DNA from: SYAC01 sp046048055
GTDB lineage: Bacteria; Planctomycetota; Phycisphaerae; Phycisphaerales; SM1A02
Reading direction: 5' to 3'
Assembly: GCA_046048055.1 (NCBI GenBank)
Contig: JBJOGW010000016.1
Location: forward strand, 1-64,000
Length of the DNA stretch: 64,000 bases
In this document: piece by piece, positions 16,948 through 25,309 of the stretch
How the letters are laid out: the number at the start of each line of letters is the position of its first letter
Position numbering within the stretch: the stretch's first letter is position 1
Position numbers and translations under genes: made by a program
Notes under the pieces: model-generated
What the model was told of the DNA's origin: nothing
The model's database searches: none
What the model saw: only the letters and a program-made list of their open reading frames with translations

Positions 16948-19134
16948 TTAGGACACGTCGAACCGGTCCAGCATCATCACCTTGTGCCATGCCGCCACGA
17001 AGTCGTGCACGAACTTCTCCCTGGCATCGTGGCTGGCGTAGACCTCGGCCAGAGCCCGCAGTTGCGAGTTGGAGCCGAACACCAGATCCACCCGACTGGC
17101 GGTGAAGCGGGCCTGCCCCGTGGCGCGGTCGCGGCCGCTGAAGAGTTCCTCGTCGCTGCTGGCAGGCATCCACTCGATGCCGATGTCAAGCACGTTCACG
17201 AAGAAGTCGTTCGTGAGTCGGCCCGGAGTCTGCGTGAGCACGCCCACGCTGGAACCGTCGAAGTTGGCGCTCATGGCCCGCATGCCGCCCACCAGCACGG
17301 TCATCTCGGGCGCGGTCAGCGTGAGCAGGTCGGCCTTGTCCACCAGAAGATGCTCGGCGCGCGTAGGCATGCCATGGGCCACGTAGTTGCGGAAACCATC
17401 CGCCACCGGCTGCAGCACCTTGAAACTCTCGGCATCGGTCTGCTCGTCGGTGGCGTCGGTCCGACCCGGGGTAAAGGGCACGGCGACGGAGATACCCGCA
17501 TCCTTCGCGGCCTTCTCCACCGCCGCACAACCGGCCAGCACGATCAGGTCCGCCATGGACACCTTTCGTGCACCCGCATTGAACTCCTTCCGGATGCCCT
17601 CGAGCGCCTTGAGCACCATGGCGAGTCCCGCGGGATTGTTCACGGCCCAGTCCTTCTGGGGCGCGAGCCGGATGCGCCCGCCGTTGGCACCCCCTCGCTT
17701 GTCCGTGCCGCGGAAGCTGCTTGCGGAAGCCCATGCGGTGGTCACCAGCTGCGAGATGCTCAGGCCGCTCGCGAGCACCTTGGTCTTGAGCGCGGCGATG
17801 TCCCGCGCGTCGATGGGCTCGCCCACAGCGGCCGGCACCGGATCCTGCCAGATCAGATCTTCCTTTGGAACCAGCTTGCCCAGGTAACGCGACTTCGGGC
17901 CCATGTCACGGTGGGTGAGCTTGAACCACGCTCGCGCGAAGGCATCGGCGAACGCGGCCGGATCCTTGTGAAAGCGCCGCGAGACCTTCTCGTAGGCGGG
18001 ATCCATGCGCAGCGACAGGTCGGTGGTGAGCATGACCGGCGCGTGACGCCGCGACGGGTCGTGCGCATCAGGGACCAGCGTGGCGGCGGCCGGATCCGTG
18101 GGAATCCACTGGTGCGCGCCGGCGGGACTCCTGGTGAGTTTCCACTCGTACTTGAACAGCAGGTCGAAGTAGCCGTTATCCCACCTGGTGGGCGTGGCGG
18201 TCCAGGCTCCCTCGAGACCGCTGGTGATGGTGGCGGACCCATGTCCAGAGCCGAAGCTGTTCTTCCAGCCCAGCCCCATCTCCTGCAGGGCGGCGCCCTC
18301 GGGCTCGCGGCCGACGAACTTGCCCGGGTCCGCCGCGCCGTGCGTCTTGCCGAAGGTGTGACCACCGGCGATCAGCGCCACGGTCTCCTCGTCGTTCATG
18401 GCCATGCGTGCGAACGTCTCGCGGATGTCGCGGGCCGCGGCGATGGGATCGGGGTTGCCACCCGGGCCCTCGGGGTTGACATAGATCAGTCCCATCTGCA
18501 CCGCGGCGAGCGGGTTCTCCAGCACGCGGTCGCCCTCGTACCGCTTGTCCGCCAGCCACTGACGCTCGCTCCCCCAGTAGGTTGTGTCGGGTTCCCACAG
18601 GTCCTCGCGGCCGCCGCCAAAGCCGAAGGTCCTGAGGCCCATCGAGTCGAGCGCCTCGTTGCCGGCCAGGATCATCAGGTCGCCCCACGAGAGCTTGCGG
18701 CCATACTTGCGCTTGATTGGCCAGAGCAGCCGCCGAGCCTTGTCCAGGTTGGCGTTGTCGGGCCAGCTGTTCAGCGGGGCGAACCGCTGCATGCCGGAGC
18801 CGCCACCACCACGACCGTCACTCACGCGGTACGTGCCCGCGCTGTGCCAGGCCATGCGGATGAAGAAGGGACCGTAGTGGCCCCAGTCGGCGGGCCACCA
18901 AGGCTGCGAGTCGGTCATGAGCACGCGAAGATCGCTTCGGACCGCATCCAGGTCGAGGGACTGGAACGCGTCGCGATAGTCGAAGTCGCCGCCCATGGGG
19001 TCGCTCCTGGGGCTGTTGCGGGCCAGCGGCGTCAGATCGAGCTGATTCGGCCACCACATGCGGTTGGTGGCGCCTTCGGCCGTGTTGCGCTGGAACGATC
19101 CCGAGAACGGGCACTTGGAGGCGGCGGTGCTCAT
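16948..19134 (-). CDS. katG: Catalase-peroxidase HPI
   Basis: A 728-residue bifunctional haem enzyme that destroys hydrogen peroxide. The active N-terminal domain (about 35-410) shows distal Arg93, Trp96 and His97 in IRMAWHSAGTYR and the proximal His259 in AGGHTFGKTHG. Tyr218 in IYVNPEG and Met244 complete the Trp-Tyr-Met adduct needed for catalase activity, all at family spacing. The C-terminal copy (about 420-728) lacks haem ligands, as is normal. The ribosome site is AAGGAG. No secretion signal is present. No peroxide-regulator box was identified. The divergent neighbour is DoxX. Confidence 0.97.
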   Translation of the reverse strand: MSTAASKCPFSGSFQRNTAEGATNRMWWPNQLDLTPLARNSPRSDPMGGDFDYRDAFQSLDLDAVRSDLRVLMTDSQPWWPADWGHYGPFFIRMAWHSAGTYRVSDGRGGGGSGMQRFAPLNSWPDNANLDKARRLLWPIKRKYGRKLSWGDLMILAGNEALDSMGLRTFGFGGGREDLWEPDTTYWGSERQWLADKRYEGDRVLENPLAAVQMGLIYVNPEGPGGNPDPIAAARDIRETFARMAMNDEETVALIAGGHTFGKTHGAADPGKFVGREPEGAALQEMGLGWKNSFGSGHGSATITSGLEGAWTATPTRWDNGYFDLLFKYEWKLTRSPAGAHQWIPTDPAAATLVPDAHDPSRRHAPVMLTTDLSLRMDPAYEKVSRRFHKDPAAFADAFARAWFKLTHRDMGPKSRYLGKLVPKEDLIWQDPVPAAVGEPIDARDIAALKTKVLASGLSISQLVTTAWASASSFRGTDKRGGANGGRIRLAPQKDWAVNNPAGLAMVLKALEGIRKEFNAGARKVSMADLIVLAGCAAVEKAAKDAGISVAVPFTPGRTDATDEQTDAESFKVLQPVADGFRNYVAHGMPTRAEHLLVDKADLLTLTAPEMTVLVGGMRAMSANFDGSSVGVLTQTPGRLTNDFFVNVLDIGIEWMPASSDEELFSGRDRATGQARFTASRVDLVFGSNSQLRALAEVYASHDAREKFVHDFVAAWHKVMMLDRFDVS

Positions 19135-19240
19135 GGATGAACTCCTTGTCTTGGAAAGCTGAGCGGGAGAACAAGGTTAGCACGGCCGCAGTCACCGAGG
19201 CACCGGACAACCCCGAAGGCCACCCACGCGGCCCCGCCGC

Positions 19241-19246
19241 TACGCT
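19241..19246 (+). promoter_or_regulatory. TANNNT -10 element of the DoxX gene
   Basis: TACGCT six bases before the ATG at 19253; it favours that ATG over the GTG at 19247. Confidence 0.5.
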
Positions 19247-19252
19247 GTGAAC

Positions 19253-19663
19253 ATGCTCGAGGAAATGCTCCAGCCCCTGCCATTTGCGCAAGTCATGGCC
19301 ACGCTCATGCTGGCCATCCTCTTCCTGCAGTCCGGACTGGACAAGGTGCTCGACTTTGGTGGCAACCTGGGTTGGCTGAGCGGTCACTTTGCCAAGACGC
19401 CGCTGCGCGGCGCCGTGCTGCCGATGCTGATCACCATCACCGTCACCGAGGTGCTGGCCGGAGCGCTGTGTGGCGTGGGTGTGCTGCAGTTGCTGCAGCA
19501 GCGGGCGGAGCCCGGCGCGGCGCTCTGGGGTGCGCGACTGGCCACGCTCAACGTGGTGATGCTGTTCCTGGGGCAACGCATGGCCAAGGATTACGCGGGC
19601 GCGGCATCTCTGGTCCCCTACTTCGTGCTCTGCGTGGGAACGCTGCTGCTGCTGGCGGCGTAG
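19253..19663 (+). CDS. DoxX-family membrane protein
   Basis: A 136-residue protein with four hydrophobic segments: VMATLMLAILFLQSG, AVLPMLITITVTEVLAGAL, LWGARLATLNVVMLFLG and SLVPYFVLCVGTLLLL. The early SGLDKVLDF block (F-x-x-SGxxKxxD) is typical of DoxX-like proteins. DoxX-type proteins occur in thiosulfate:quinone oxidoreductases and in oxidative-stress membrane complexes. The position divergent to katG agrees with an oxidative-stress role, but that is inference. The GTG six bases earlier is possible; the ATG was chosen from the -10 spacing. Confidence 0.85.
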   Translation: MLEEMLQPLPFAQVMATLMLAILFLQSGLDKVLDFGGNLGWLSGHFAKTPLRGAVLPMLITITVTEVLAGALCGVGVLQLLQQRAEPGAALWGARLATLNVVMLFLGQRMAKDYAGAASLVPYFVLCVGTLLLLAA

Positions 19664-19818
19664 CCCATGGGGCCGACGATCGCGGATGGATCGCATGTTC
19701 ATGTGATCCATGCCAAAATTCGCGGAAGTCCCCGCCTTCGAGACGGACGCATCCCCTGAGCAGGTTACGATTTTGAGGAGTCCGTCGGTCCGGGACGCGG
19801 CGGTGATCGCTGGCCCCA

Positions 19819-20673
19819 ATGATCGAAACGCCCTCTCAGGCCCTCACGATCGACATCCGGAATGCAGTTGCGATCGCGGCGTTGAGCGATCCGGTGCATG
19901 GCGGTGTATTTGAGTTGCTGCGAAGGCATCGCGCGCCGATCACGCTGCAGGCGCTCGTCAACCGATCCGGCCTCTCGCAGACCAGACTGCTTCAGGCCAT
20001 CGACAGCCTGGCCGCGGTCGGATTGGTCCGACACGTTCGAGCCCGTGCGCCTCGCACCCTGCCGGCCTACCAGGCCACGTGTCAGCGGATCCTGGTGGCC
20101 TTTGACAGCCGTGATCCTTCGGAGTGCGCCGCCATCCTTGCGTTTCAGTCCCGTGCCACGGCGGATGTTCAGACGGCCCTCCAGCGAAAGCCCCCGGAGC
20201 GACTGGACGGGGAACCGGGCCTGGGCTGGCATCAGACCCGGTTGAAGTGTCGACTGAACGCCGATCAGCTCAGGGGACTTGGGCAAAGGCTGCACGCCGT
20301 GGCCGAGTACCTGATGCAGTTGACGCAGGCCGCACCTCCAGCGGACGCTGTGGAAACCGACATGTGCAACTTTGCCCTGGGGATGAATCTGGTTCCGCTG
20401 GAGACACCCCTGCTGCCAAGTCCTCCCATCTTTGCCCTACCACGCAGCATGATGGGCCGGCTCAAGCAGTTCCCGGGCGGCGGCGGCCTGCATGCCCTCA
20501 CGCCGCGGGAACGTCAGGTTGCCGTGGCTCTCCGCGATGGACGCACGCGAGGCGAGATCGCCATGCAACTTGGGCTGTCACCCAACACCGTGGGAACGGT
20601 GATGCGCCGGTTGCACGCCAAGTTGGGTGTGCATCGGCGGGCGGAACTGATCAGCAAGCTCGCGGGCATGTGA
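19819..20673 (+). CDS. Two-domain HTH regulator (N-terminal winged helix, C-terminal LuxR)
   Basis: A 284-residue cytoplasmic transcription regulator. Residues about 15-85 read as a winged helix of ArsR/MarR type (ITLQALVNRSGLSQTRLLQAIDSLAAVGLVRHV). The middle, about 90-205, has no recognised domain. Residues about 220-284 form a LuxR-type HTH (ALTPRERQVAVALRDGRTRG, then LGLSPNTVGTVMRRLHAKLG). No response-regulator receiver domain or ligand domain is recognised. Two DNA-binding domains in one chain are unusual. Its targets are unknown; DoxX and katG lie just upstream. No exact TANNNT sits in front of the ATG. Confidence 0.85.
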   Translation: MIETPSQALTIDIRNAVAIAALSDPVHGGVFELLRRHRAPITLQALVNRSGLSQTRLLQAIDSLAAVGLVRHVRARAPRTLPAYQATCQRILVAFDSRDPSECAAILAFQSRATADVQTALQRKPPERLDGEPGLGWHQTRLKCRLNADQLRGLGQRLHAVAEYLMQLTQAAPPADAVETDMCNFALGMNLVPLETPLLPSPPIFALPRSMMGRLKQFPGGGGLHALTPRERQVAVALRDGRTRGEIAMQLGLSPNTVGTVMRRLHAKLGVHRRAELISKLAGM

Positions 20674-20730
20674 TCGCAGGCCGTCTCGCATCGCCCCCAT
20701 CCGACATCAGCCGACGGGGCCCATGGCAAA

Positions 20731-20758
20731 GCCCCCCGGCGATCGCGCGCCGAGGGGC
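20731..20758 (-). terminator. Terminator hairpin of the PEP-CTERM gene at 20816
   Basis: GCCCCCCGGCG pairs with CGCCGAGGGGC (one mismatch) around six bases. Read on the minus strand it is followed by TTTGCC. It lies 58 bases beyond the stop at 20816 and also faces the LuxR-type gene. Confidence 0.5.
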
Positions 20759-20770
20759 TGGGAGGTGGAA

Positions 20771-20792
20771 CCCGCCGCGGTTCCGCGGCGGG
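20771..20792. repeat. Perfect 10-base inverted repeat
   Basis: CCCGCCGCGG and CCGCGGCGGG are separated by only TT. Next to the hairpin at 20731 it makes a tandem pair of stem-loops between converging genes, probably part of one transcription stop. Confidence 0.5.
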
Positions 20793-20815
20793 GAGATGCG
20801 ACAAGGTGGAGCGAC

Positions 20816-21823
20816 TCAGGCCTTGCGACGGCGAACCGCGATCAGGCCGGCCGCACCGAGCAGTGCCATGGCGCCGGGGGCCGGAACGATGGTGTTGCCG
20901 ATCGCGAAATCCTCGAAATAGAACCCATTCCCTGAGGTGCCCGATGCGGCAGTGCCCGCCGACCGGAACAGCATCGAGTCGACCGCCTGGAGCCGCGGGG
21001 CGTTGGGGGTGCCAATCGCATTTCGCTCGGAGGCGTTTGAGTAGTAGTACGACTCGTACGTCGTTCCCGTGTGGATGAGCGATCCGTTGAGCCAGATGCG
21101 CACGATGTCGTTGCCGAACACCTGACCGCCGACCGTGTTCACGCCGTTGACGAACGTGATGCCCATCTCCAGGGTGTGCAGGTCGGCGTAGGACAGGCCG
21201 GAGGCGATGGTGGTGGAGGCGGGTGCGAACGTTCCGTTGGCGCCCGCATCGTAGAAGTTCACGTTGAACCCGGCGCCGGTGTCCTGAAGGTTGAGCCACG
21301 TCATGCGGGCGCTGCTCTGCTTGGCGCTTGCCGAGAGCGTCAGCGAGAGGCCGGTCTGAGCCGCGCCGGTCGCGGAACGAAACGCGACCTTGCTGTAGAA
21401 CGAGTCCGAAGCTGCATAGGCGCCATAGCCCAACGGGTTCAGCGGCGCCGAGCCATTGGTTCCTCGGTCATTCCAGAGCGCCGAACCCGACTCGCCCGCC
21501 ACCTGCCCGGAGACGGCCGAGAACACCTGCGACGAGTAGGTGCTGCTCGTGATCGCGTTCGACATCCGGAACACCTTGCGGCTCCCATTCGCGTCATTGA
21601 CCTGCATCACTTGCTGGTCCCACTTGCCAACCGTGGTCGCGCTGGTGAACGCATCGCGGGTGGTCCACCCGTTCTGCATGTCGACCGTTCCGGCGAGCGT
21701 GCCGGACTGGGCGCCACTCGGGAGCCAGCTGGTCGAGAACGAGTCGAAATACTGGGCGGAGGCGGAGCCTGCCAGCACGAAAGCGGCGACCGCGCCAAGC
21801 GTTGCAATCTGACTGTTTCGCAT
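20816..21823 (-). CDS. PEP-CTERM-type secreted protein
   Basis: A 335-residue exported protein. The start at 21823 (ribosome site AAGGAAG) gives MRNSQIATLGAVAAFVLAG with cleavage near GSASA. The mature protein is beta-rich, with no Cys and many Ser/Thr/Asn, and contains GWTTRDAFTSATTVGKWDQQ. I recognise it only as resembling concanavalin-like PEP-CTERM surface proteins. The tail is PAPGAMALLGAAGLIAVRRRKA. It is monocistronic, ends in two stem-loops and is divergent from the amidohydrolase. No catalytic residues could be named. Confidence 0.82.
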   Translation of the reverse strand: MRNSQIATLGAVAAFVLAGSASAQYFDSFSTSWLPSGAQSGTLAGTVDMQNGWTTRDAFTSATTVGKWDQQVMQVNDANGSRKVFRMSNAITSSTYSSQVFSAVSGQVAGESGSALWNDRGTNGSAPLNPLGYGAYAASDSFYSKVAFRSATGAAQTGLSLTLSASAKQSSARMTWLNLQDTGAGFNVNFYDAGANGTFAPASTTIASGLSYADLHTLEMGITFVNGVNTVGGQVFGNDIVRIWLNGSLIHTGTTYESYYYSNASERNAIGTPNAPRLQAVDSMLFRSAGTAASGTSGNGFYFEDFAIGNTIVPAPGAMALLGAAGLIAVRRRKA

Positions 21824-22093
21824 CGGATCTTCCTTTGGGCCTTGGCCCAGCAATTGCCCACTCCCGGTGGGCTTTCAACACCGAAATCAACCGAAACCGT
21901 CGGCACTCGGCCCGATTCCACCGGTCGCCGTACGCCATGGCGACGCTCCAACCCCTCTGCAGGGTGAAACGAAATCCCAGAGCCTGGGCCATCACGGGTC
22001 GGCCCACTCGGTGCCGGATCCAGATGATCGTGGTCTTGACTCACCGATTCGTGTGGTCCGGGCCCGACGAGTCCCATGCCTCGCCGGCCTCCT

Positions 22094-22099
22094 TAGGAT
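22094..22099 (+). promoter_or_regulatory. TANNNT -10 element of the amidohydrolase gene
   Basis: TAGGAT nine bases before the GTG at 22109. Confidence 0.45.
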
Positions 22100-22108
22100 C
22101 CTTGGTGC

Positions 22109-23431
22109 GTGACCCCCCTCCTGCTGCCCGATCTGCCCCGGCGGATCGCAACCACCTCCGCCCGGCAGATCCGCCTGCACGTCGCGGCGGCCGCCGACGC
22201 CACCCGCCTGGTGCGTCCGGCCACGGTGCTGCTGGATGCCAGCGGCCCGGTGACCGTGGATCGACCCGAGGCCGTCGGCCACCTGCACACGCCGGTCATC
22301 GAGCTGCCAGGGGTGGTGGTGTTACCCCCGCTGGTGAACGCTCATGCCCACCTGGACCTGACCGGCGTGGGGCCCATGGATCCCACGACCGACTTCGCCC
22401 ACTGGGCCGGCCAGATCCGCCAGCGGCGACCTGAGACACCCCAGGCGATCACCGCAGCCGTGCAGGAGGGCGTTCGTCGATCGGTGGCGGGTGGGACCGG
22501 ATTCATCGGCGACATCGCGGGAAACTTCGGCGTGACGGCGGTCGACGCCCTGCGAGCCGTGGCCTCGGACGCCGGCATCCAGGGCGTGTCCTACGTGGAG
22601 GTGTTCGGCATCGGGCACGCGTCGGGCCGTGGCGCCCGGTTCCTGGGAGGGCTCCTCGATCAGGTGGCATCACGTGGCGATGGCATTTGTCTGGGCGTGA
22701 GTCCGCATGCGCCCTACTCGTGCGACGACACGATCTACGCCATCGCCGTGGAACTGGGCCTGCCGCTGACGACCCACCTGTCCGAGACGCTCGAGGAGTT
22801 GCAGTTTGTGCGGCATGGCACGGGGCCCTTCGCGGACCTGCTCAAGAGCGTGGGTGCATGGACGCCGGAGCTGCGTGGATGGGGTGCCGCACCAATCCAG
22901 CGTCTGCTGCCCTTGCTGGCCAACGCCCATGCATCGCTGGTGCACCTCAACTACCTGGACGCGGCCTCGATGGAGATGCTGGCCGCCACCGTGGGCCGCG
23001 ACCGGACCCCGATCCCGGTGTACTGCCCCCGGGCCAGCGCATGGTTCGGCCATCCGCAGGCCGGACATGCGCCCCACGCCTACAGAGCCATGCTGGATGC
23101 GGGCCTGCCTGTGGCGCTGGGCACCGACAGTGCCATCGTTCTGGGCGATTCGCCCACCATCTCGGTGCTGGACGAGATGCGCCTGCTGCGGCGCCGCGAC
23201 GGCACCGACGCGCGGCAACTGCTGACGATGGCGACCGTGCACGGAGCCCGGGCGCTGCAGCTGGATCCGGCACGCGTGACGCTGCCCACCGGCCGCAACG
23301 CAGCGTGCGCCGACCTGTGGTCGGTGGATCTTGGCGATGCCGGGCACGTTGGAACACACGATCCACTGGAACGCGTGCTCGAGTCGCGAACACCCGGGGC
23401 GTGGTTGTGGCGCGCCGGCGGGCGAACCTGA
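22109..23431 (+). CDS. Amidohydrolase-superfamily deaminase/hydrolase
   Basis: A 440-residue cytoplasmic metal enzyme. The metal ligands of the superfamily are visible: NAHAHLDL (about 79-86), SPHAPYS, the His of LTTHLSE and Asp in ALGTDSAIV (about 340-348). Residue order matches the SsnA/TrzA/aminodeoxyfutalosine-deaminase group, with GGTGFIGDIAGN in the middle. In planctomycetes such a gene may deaminate aminodeoxyfutalosine in menaquinone synthesis, but no other mqn gene is nearby, so that role is only possible. The start is GTG with TAGGAT upstream. It faces the leftward winged-helix gene, 13 bases away. Confidence 0.85.
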   Translation: MTPLLLPDLPRRIATTSARQIRLHVAAAADATRLVRPATVLLDASGPVTVDRPEAVGHLHTPVIELPGVVVLPPLVNAHAHLDLTGVGPMDPTTDFAHWAGQIRQRRPETPQAITAAVQEGVRRSVAGGTGFIGDIAGNFGVTAVDALRAVASDAGIQGVSYVEVFGIGHASGRGARFLGGLLDQVASRGDGICLGVSPHAPYSCDDTIYAIAVELGLPLTTHLSETLEELQFVRHGTGPFADLLKSVGAWTPELRGWGAAPIQRLLPLLANAHASLVHLNYLDAASMEMLAATVGRDRTPIPVYCPRASAWFGHPQAGHAPHAYRAMLDAGLPVALGTDSAIVLGDSPTISVLDEMRLLRRRDGTDARQLLTMATVHGARALQLDPARVTLPTGRNAACADLWSVDLGDAGHVGTHDPLERVLESRTPGAWLWRAGGRT

Positions 23432-23444
23432 CGCTGAAGGCCCC

Positions 23445-23780
23445 TCAGCCGTCGATCACCATGGCGATCAGACTGCCGATGCGACGATGGGCCTCCACGG
23501 GATGCCGCAGCGGCATCTCGGGATGCACGCGGTAGCGGTTGCGGCGTCCCTGACGCTCCCGCTCGATGTAGCGAGCCGACTCCAGATCCGCCACGATCCG
23601 CTGCACCGCCCGCTCGGTGATGCCCACGCGCTCGGACACGTCGCGCAGTCGGATCTCGGGATCGCGGGCCAGCAGCAGCAGCACGTGCGCATGGTTGCTC
23701 AGGAAGGTCCACGCGGTCGACGCACCCCGATCGATGGATGCCGACGATCTGCGGGCGACGGGCTTGGGTTTGGGGGCCAC
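23445..23780 (-). CDS. Winged-helix transcriptional regulator
   Basis: A protein of 111 residues from the GTG at 23780, or 120 from the GTG at 23807. The core (LRDVSERVGITERAVQRIVA, then ARYIERERQGRRNRYRVH) is a MarR/ArsR-type winged helix with a basic wing. It is preceded by AHVLLLLARDPEIR, the usual first helix. TATGAT lies ten bases before the inner GTG, and the inner start removes only a short unstructured leader. It follows the DASS transporter on the same strand with little space, so it may control that gene or share its transcript. The ligand is unknown. Confidence 0.8.
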   Translation of the reverse strand: MAPKPKPVARRSSASIDRGASTAWTFLSNHAHVLLLLARDPEIRLRDVSERVGITERAVQRIVADLESARYIERERQGRRNRYRVHPEMPLRHPVEAHRRIGSLIAMVIDG

Positions 23781-23790
23781 GATGTCCCGC

Positions 23791-23796
23791 ATCATA
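23791..23796 (-). promoter_or_regulatory. TANNNT -10 element of the winged-helix gene
   Basis: TATGAT on the minus strand, ten bases before the GTG at 23780. It lies inside the longer reading of the gene, so start and promoter calls depend on each other. Confidence 0.4.
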
Positions 23797-23828
23797 GGTT
23801 CTGTCACCCTGCGTCTGGCACCCTGGAC

Positions 23829-25262
23829 CTAGATGATCGCCAGGACCCAGACGGTGATGGCCAGCACCGCCAACACGTTCAGCAGCAGACCCACGCGGAT
23901 CATGACACCCTGTGGAACGCGGCCCGTGGCGTAGACCAGGGCATTGGGTGGCGTACCAACAGGCAGCATGAAACTGCAGGAAGCCCCCAGTGCAGCCGTG
24001 ATCGCCATGACCGGCACGGACAGTCCAAGCTGCGGCGCCACCGCACCCAGAATGGGCACCGCCGTGGCGGTGAGTGCCGTGTTGCTGGCCACCTCGCTGG
24101 CCACGTTCAGCCCGGCCGCCACCAGCGCCACGGCGATCGGCTGCGGCAGCACACCCAGTTGAGCCACCGAGGCCCCAACCGCATCGGCCAGGCCTGACCG
24201 CTGCATGGCCTCGCTCAGGGCCAACCCTCCACCGAACAGCAGGAACACGCCCCAGGGCAGCTCGCGGGTCGCCTGCCATGGGACCACGCGTTCGCCGGAA
24301 CCATCCCGCGCCGGCAGTGTCAGCAGCAGTACCGCCGCCGCGATGGCCACGCCGCCGTCGGTCAGCCCTGCTGGCTTCCAGCCGCCGGGCCACACGGGTG
24401 ACGTGCTCCAGACAGCCACCACCAGCACGAACACGGCCGCGGTGACCCAACCCGCCGTTCCCAGGACGCCGTGCTCGCCTTCGAGCGGGTCACGCAGCGC
24501 GATGCCCCGCACAGGCAGCATCCACAGCATCACGACGGCCGCCAGTGGCGCCAGCGTGAGGGTGAGCGGATAGCCCACGCGGGCCCATGCGGCGAAGTCC
24601 ATCGCATGCCCGTTGGCCTGCAGATAGTTGGCGGCGATGGCGTTGGGCGCGGTCCCGATGACCGTGGCCATGCCGCCGATGGTGGAGCCATAGGCCACGG
24701 CCAGCAGGACCGCGATCCCGAAGTGACGCCGACCTCGCTCCGCCTGGTCATCGCCGGCACCGAGAGCGGGCATGGCTCGGCCCGCCACCCCGAGGGCCAG
24801 TGGAAGCATGGTCACCGTGGTGGCCATGTTGCTGATGAACCCGCTCATCAGCGTGGACGCCAGCATCATCACGGCCACCACGAGAGCTGGGCGGGTGCCA
24901 CATGCCTGCAGCAGCAACTGCACGAAGCGGGCACTCACGCCGTGACGATCCAGGGCCAGCCCCATCACGGCGCTGCCGGCGAACAGGAAGATGATGTTGT
25001 CCGCATACGAGGCCGCCACATCCTGGAACGAACCCACGCCCAGCAGCGGCAGCACCACCACGGGCAGGAGGGCCGTCACCGCCAGGTCCACGGCCTCGCA
25101 GAGCCACCAGACGGCCATCCAGACAACCAACGCCAGAACCCACGATGCATCGGCACCCAGACTGCCGCGACCCGCCATGTCCGGATGGGTCCACAGCAGC
25201 GCTGCCAGGCCCGCCAGCGGACCGGCGCACCTTCCGAAGCGTTGGATCCGGCTGGCATGCAC
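23829..25262 (-). CDS. DASS-family anion symporter (SLC13 type)
   Basis: A 477-residue inner-membrane protein with about eleven to thirteen hydrophobic segments, probably importing a dicarboxylate or another oxyanion with sodium. The two family signatures are SNMATTVTMLPLALG (about residue 145) and SCSFMLPVGTPPNALVY (near the end); each holds an S-N-x/S-x-x hairpin that binds substrate and cation. GTAPNAIAANYLQ is a further conserved loop. The GTG start has AAGGA upstream. It is followed by a small winged-helix regulator. Substrate cannot be fixed from sequence; sulfate is a less likely alternative. Confidence 0.9.
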   Translation of the reverse strand: MHASRIQRFGRCAGPLAGLAALLWTHPDMAGRGSLGADASWVLALVVWMAVWWLCEAVDLAVTALLPVVVLPLLGVGSFQDVAASYADNIIFLFAGSAVMGLALDRHGVSARFVQLLLQACGTRPALVVAVMMLASTLMSGFISNMATTVTMLPLALGVAGRAMPALGAGDDQAERGRRHFGIAVLLAVAYGSTIGGMATVIGTAPNAIAANYLQANGHAMDFAAWARVGYPLTLTLAPLAAVVMLWMLPVRGIALRDPLEGEHGVLGTAGWVTAAVFVLVVAVWSTSPVWPGGWKPAGLTDGGVAIAAAVLLLTLPARDGSGERVVPWQATRELPWGVFLLFGGGLALSEAMQRSGLADAVGASVAQLGVLPQPIAVALVAAGLNVASEVASNTALTATAVPILGAVAPQLGLSVPVMAITAALGASCSFMLPVGTPPNALVYATGRVPQGVMIRVGLLLNVLAVLAITVWVLAII

Positions 25263-25293
25263 GAACTGGAGTCCTTGCGCCGCAGTCTAGCGG

Positions 25294-25299
25294 TAGGCT
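25294..25299 (+). promoter_or_regulatory. TANNNT -10 element
   Basis: TAGGCT ten bases before the ATG at 25310; it fixes the start of the unrecognised 426-residue protein. Confidence 0.45.
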
Positions 25300-25309
25300 G
25301 CTTCGACAC

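Noticed and set aside
16849..19140. A 763-residue frame on the plus strand opposite katG
   Set aside because: It is a shadow of a strongly conserved katG gene: no family similarity, repetitive Arg/Gly/His-rich composition and no start signal.
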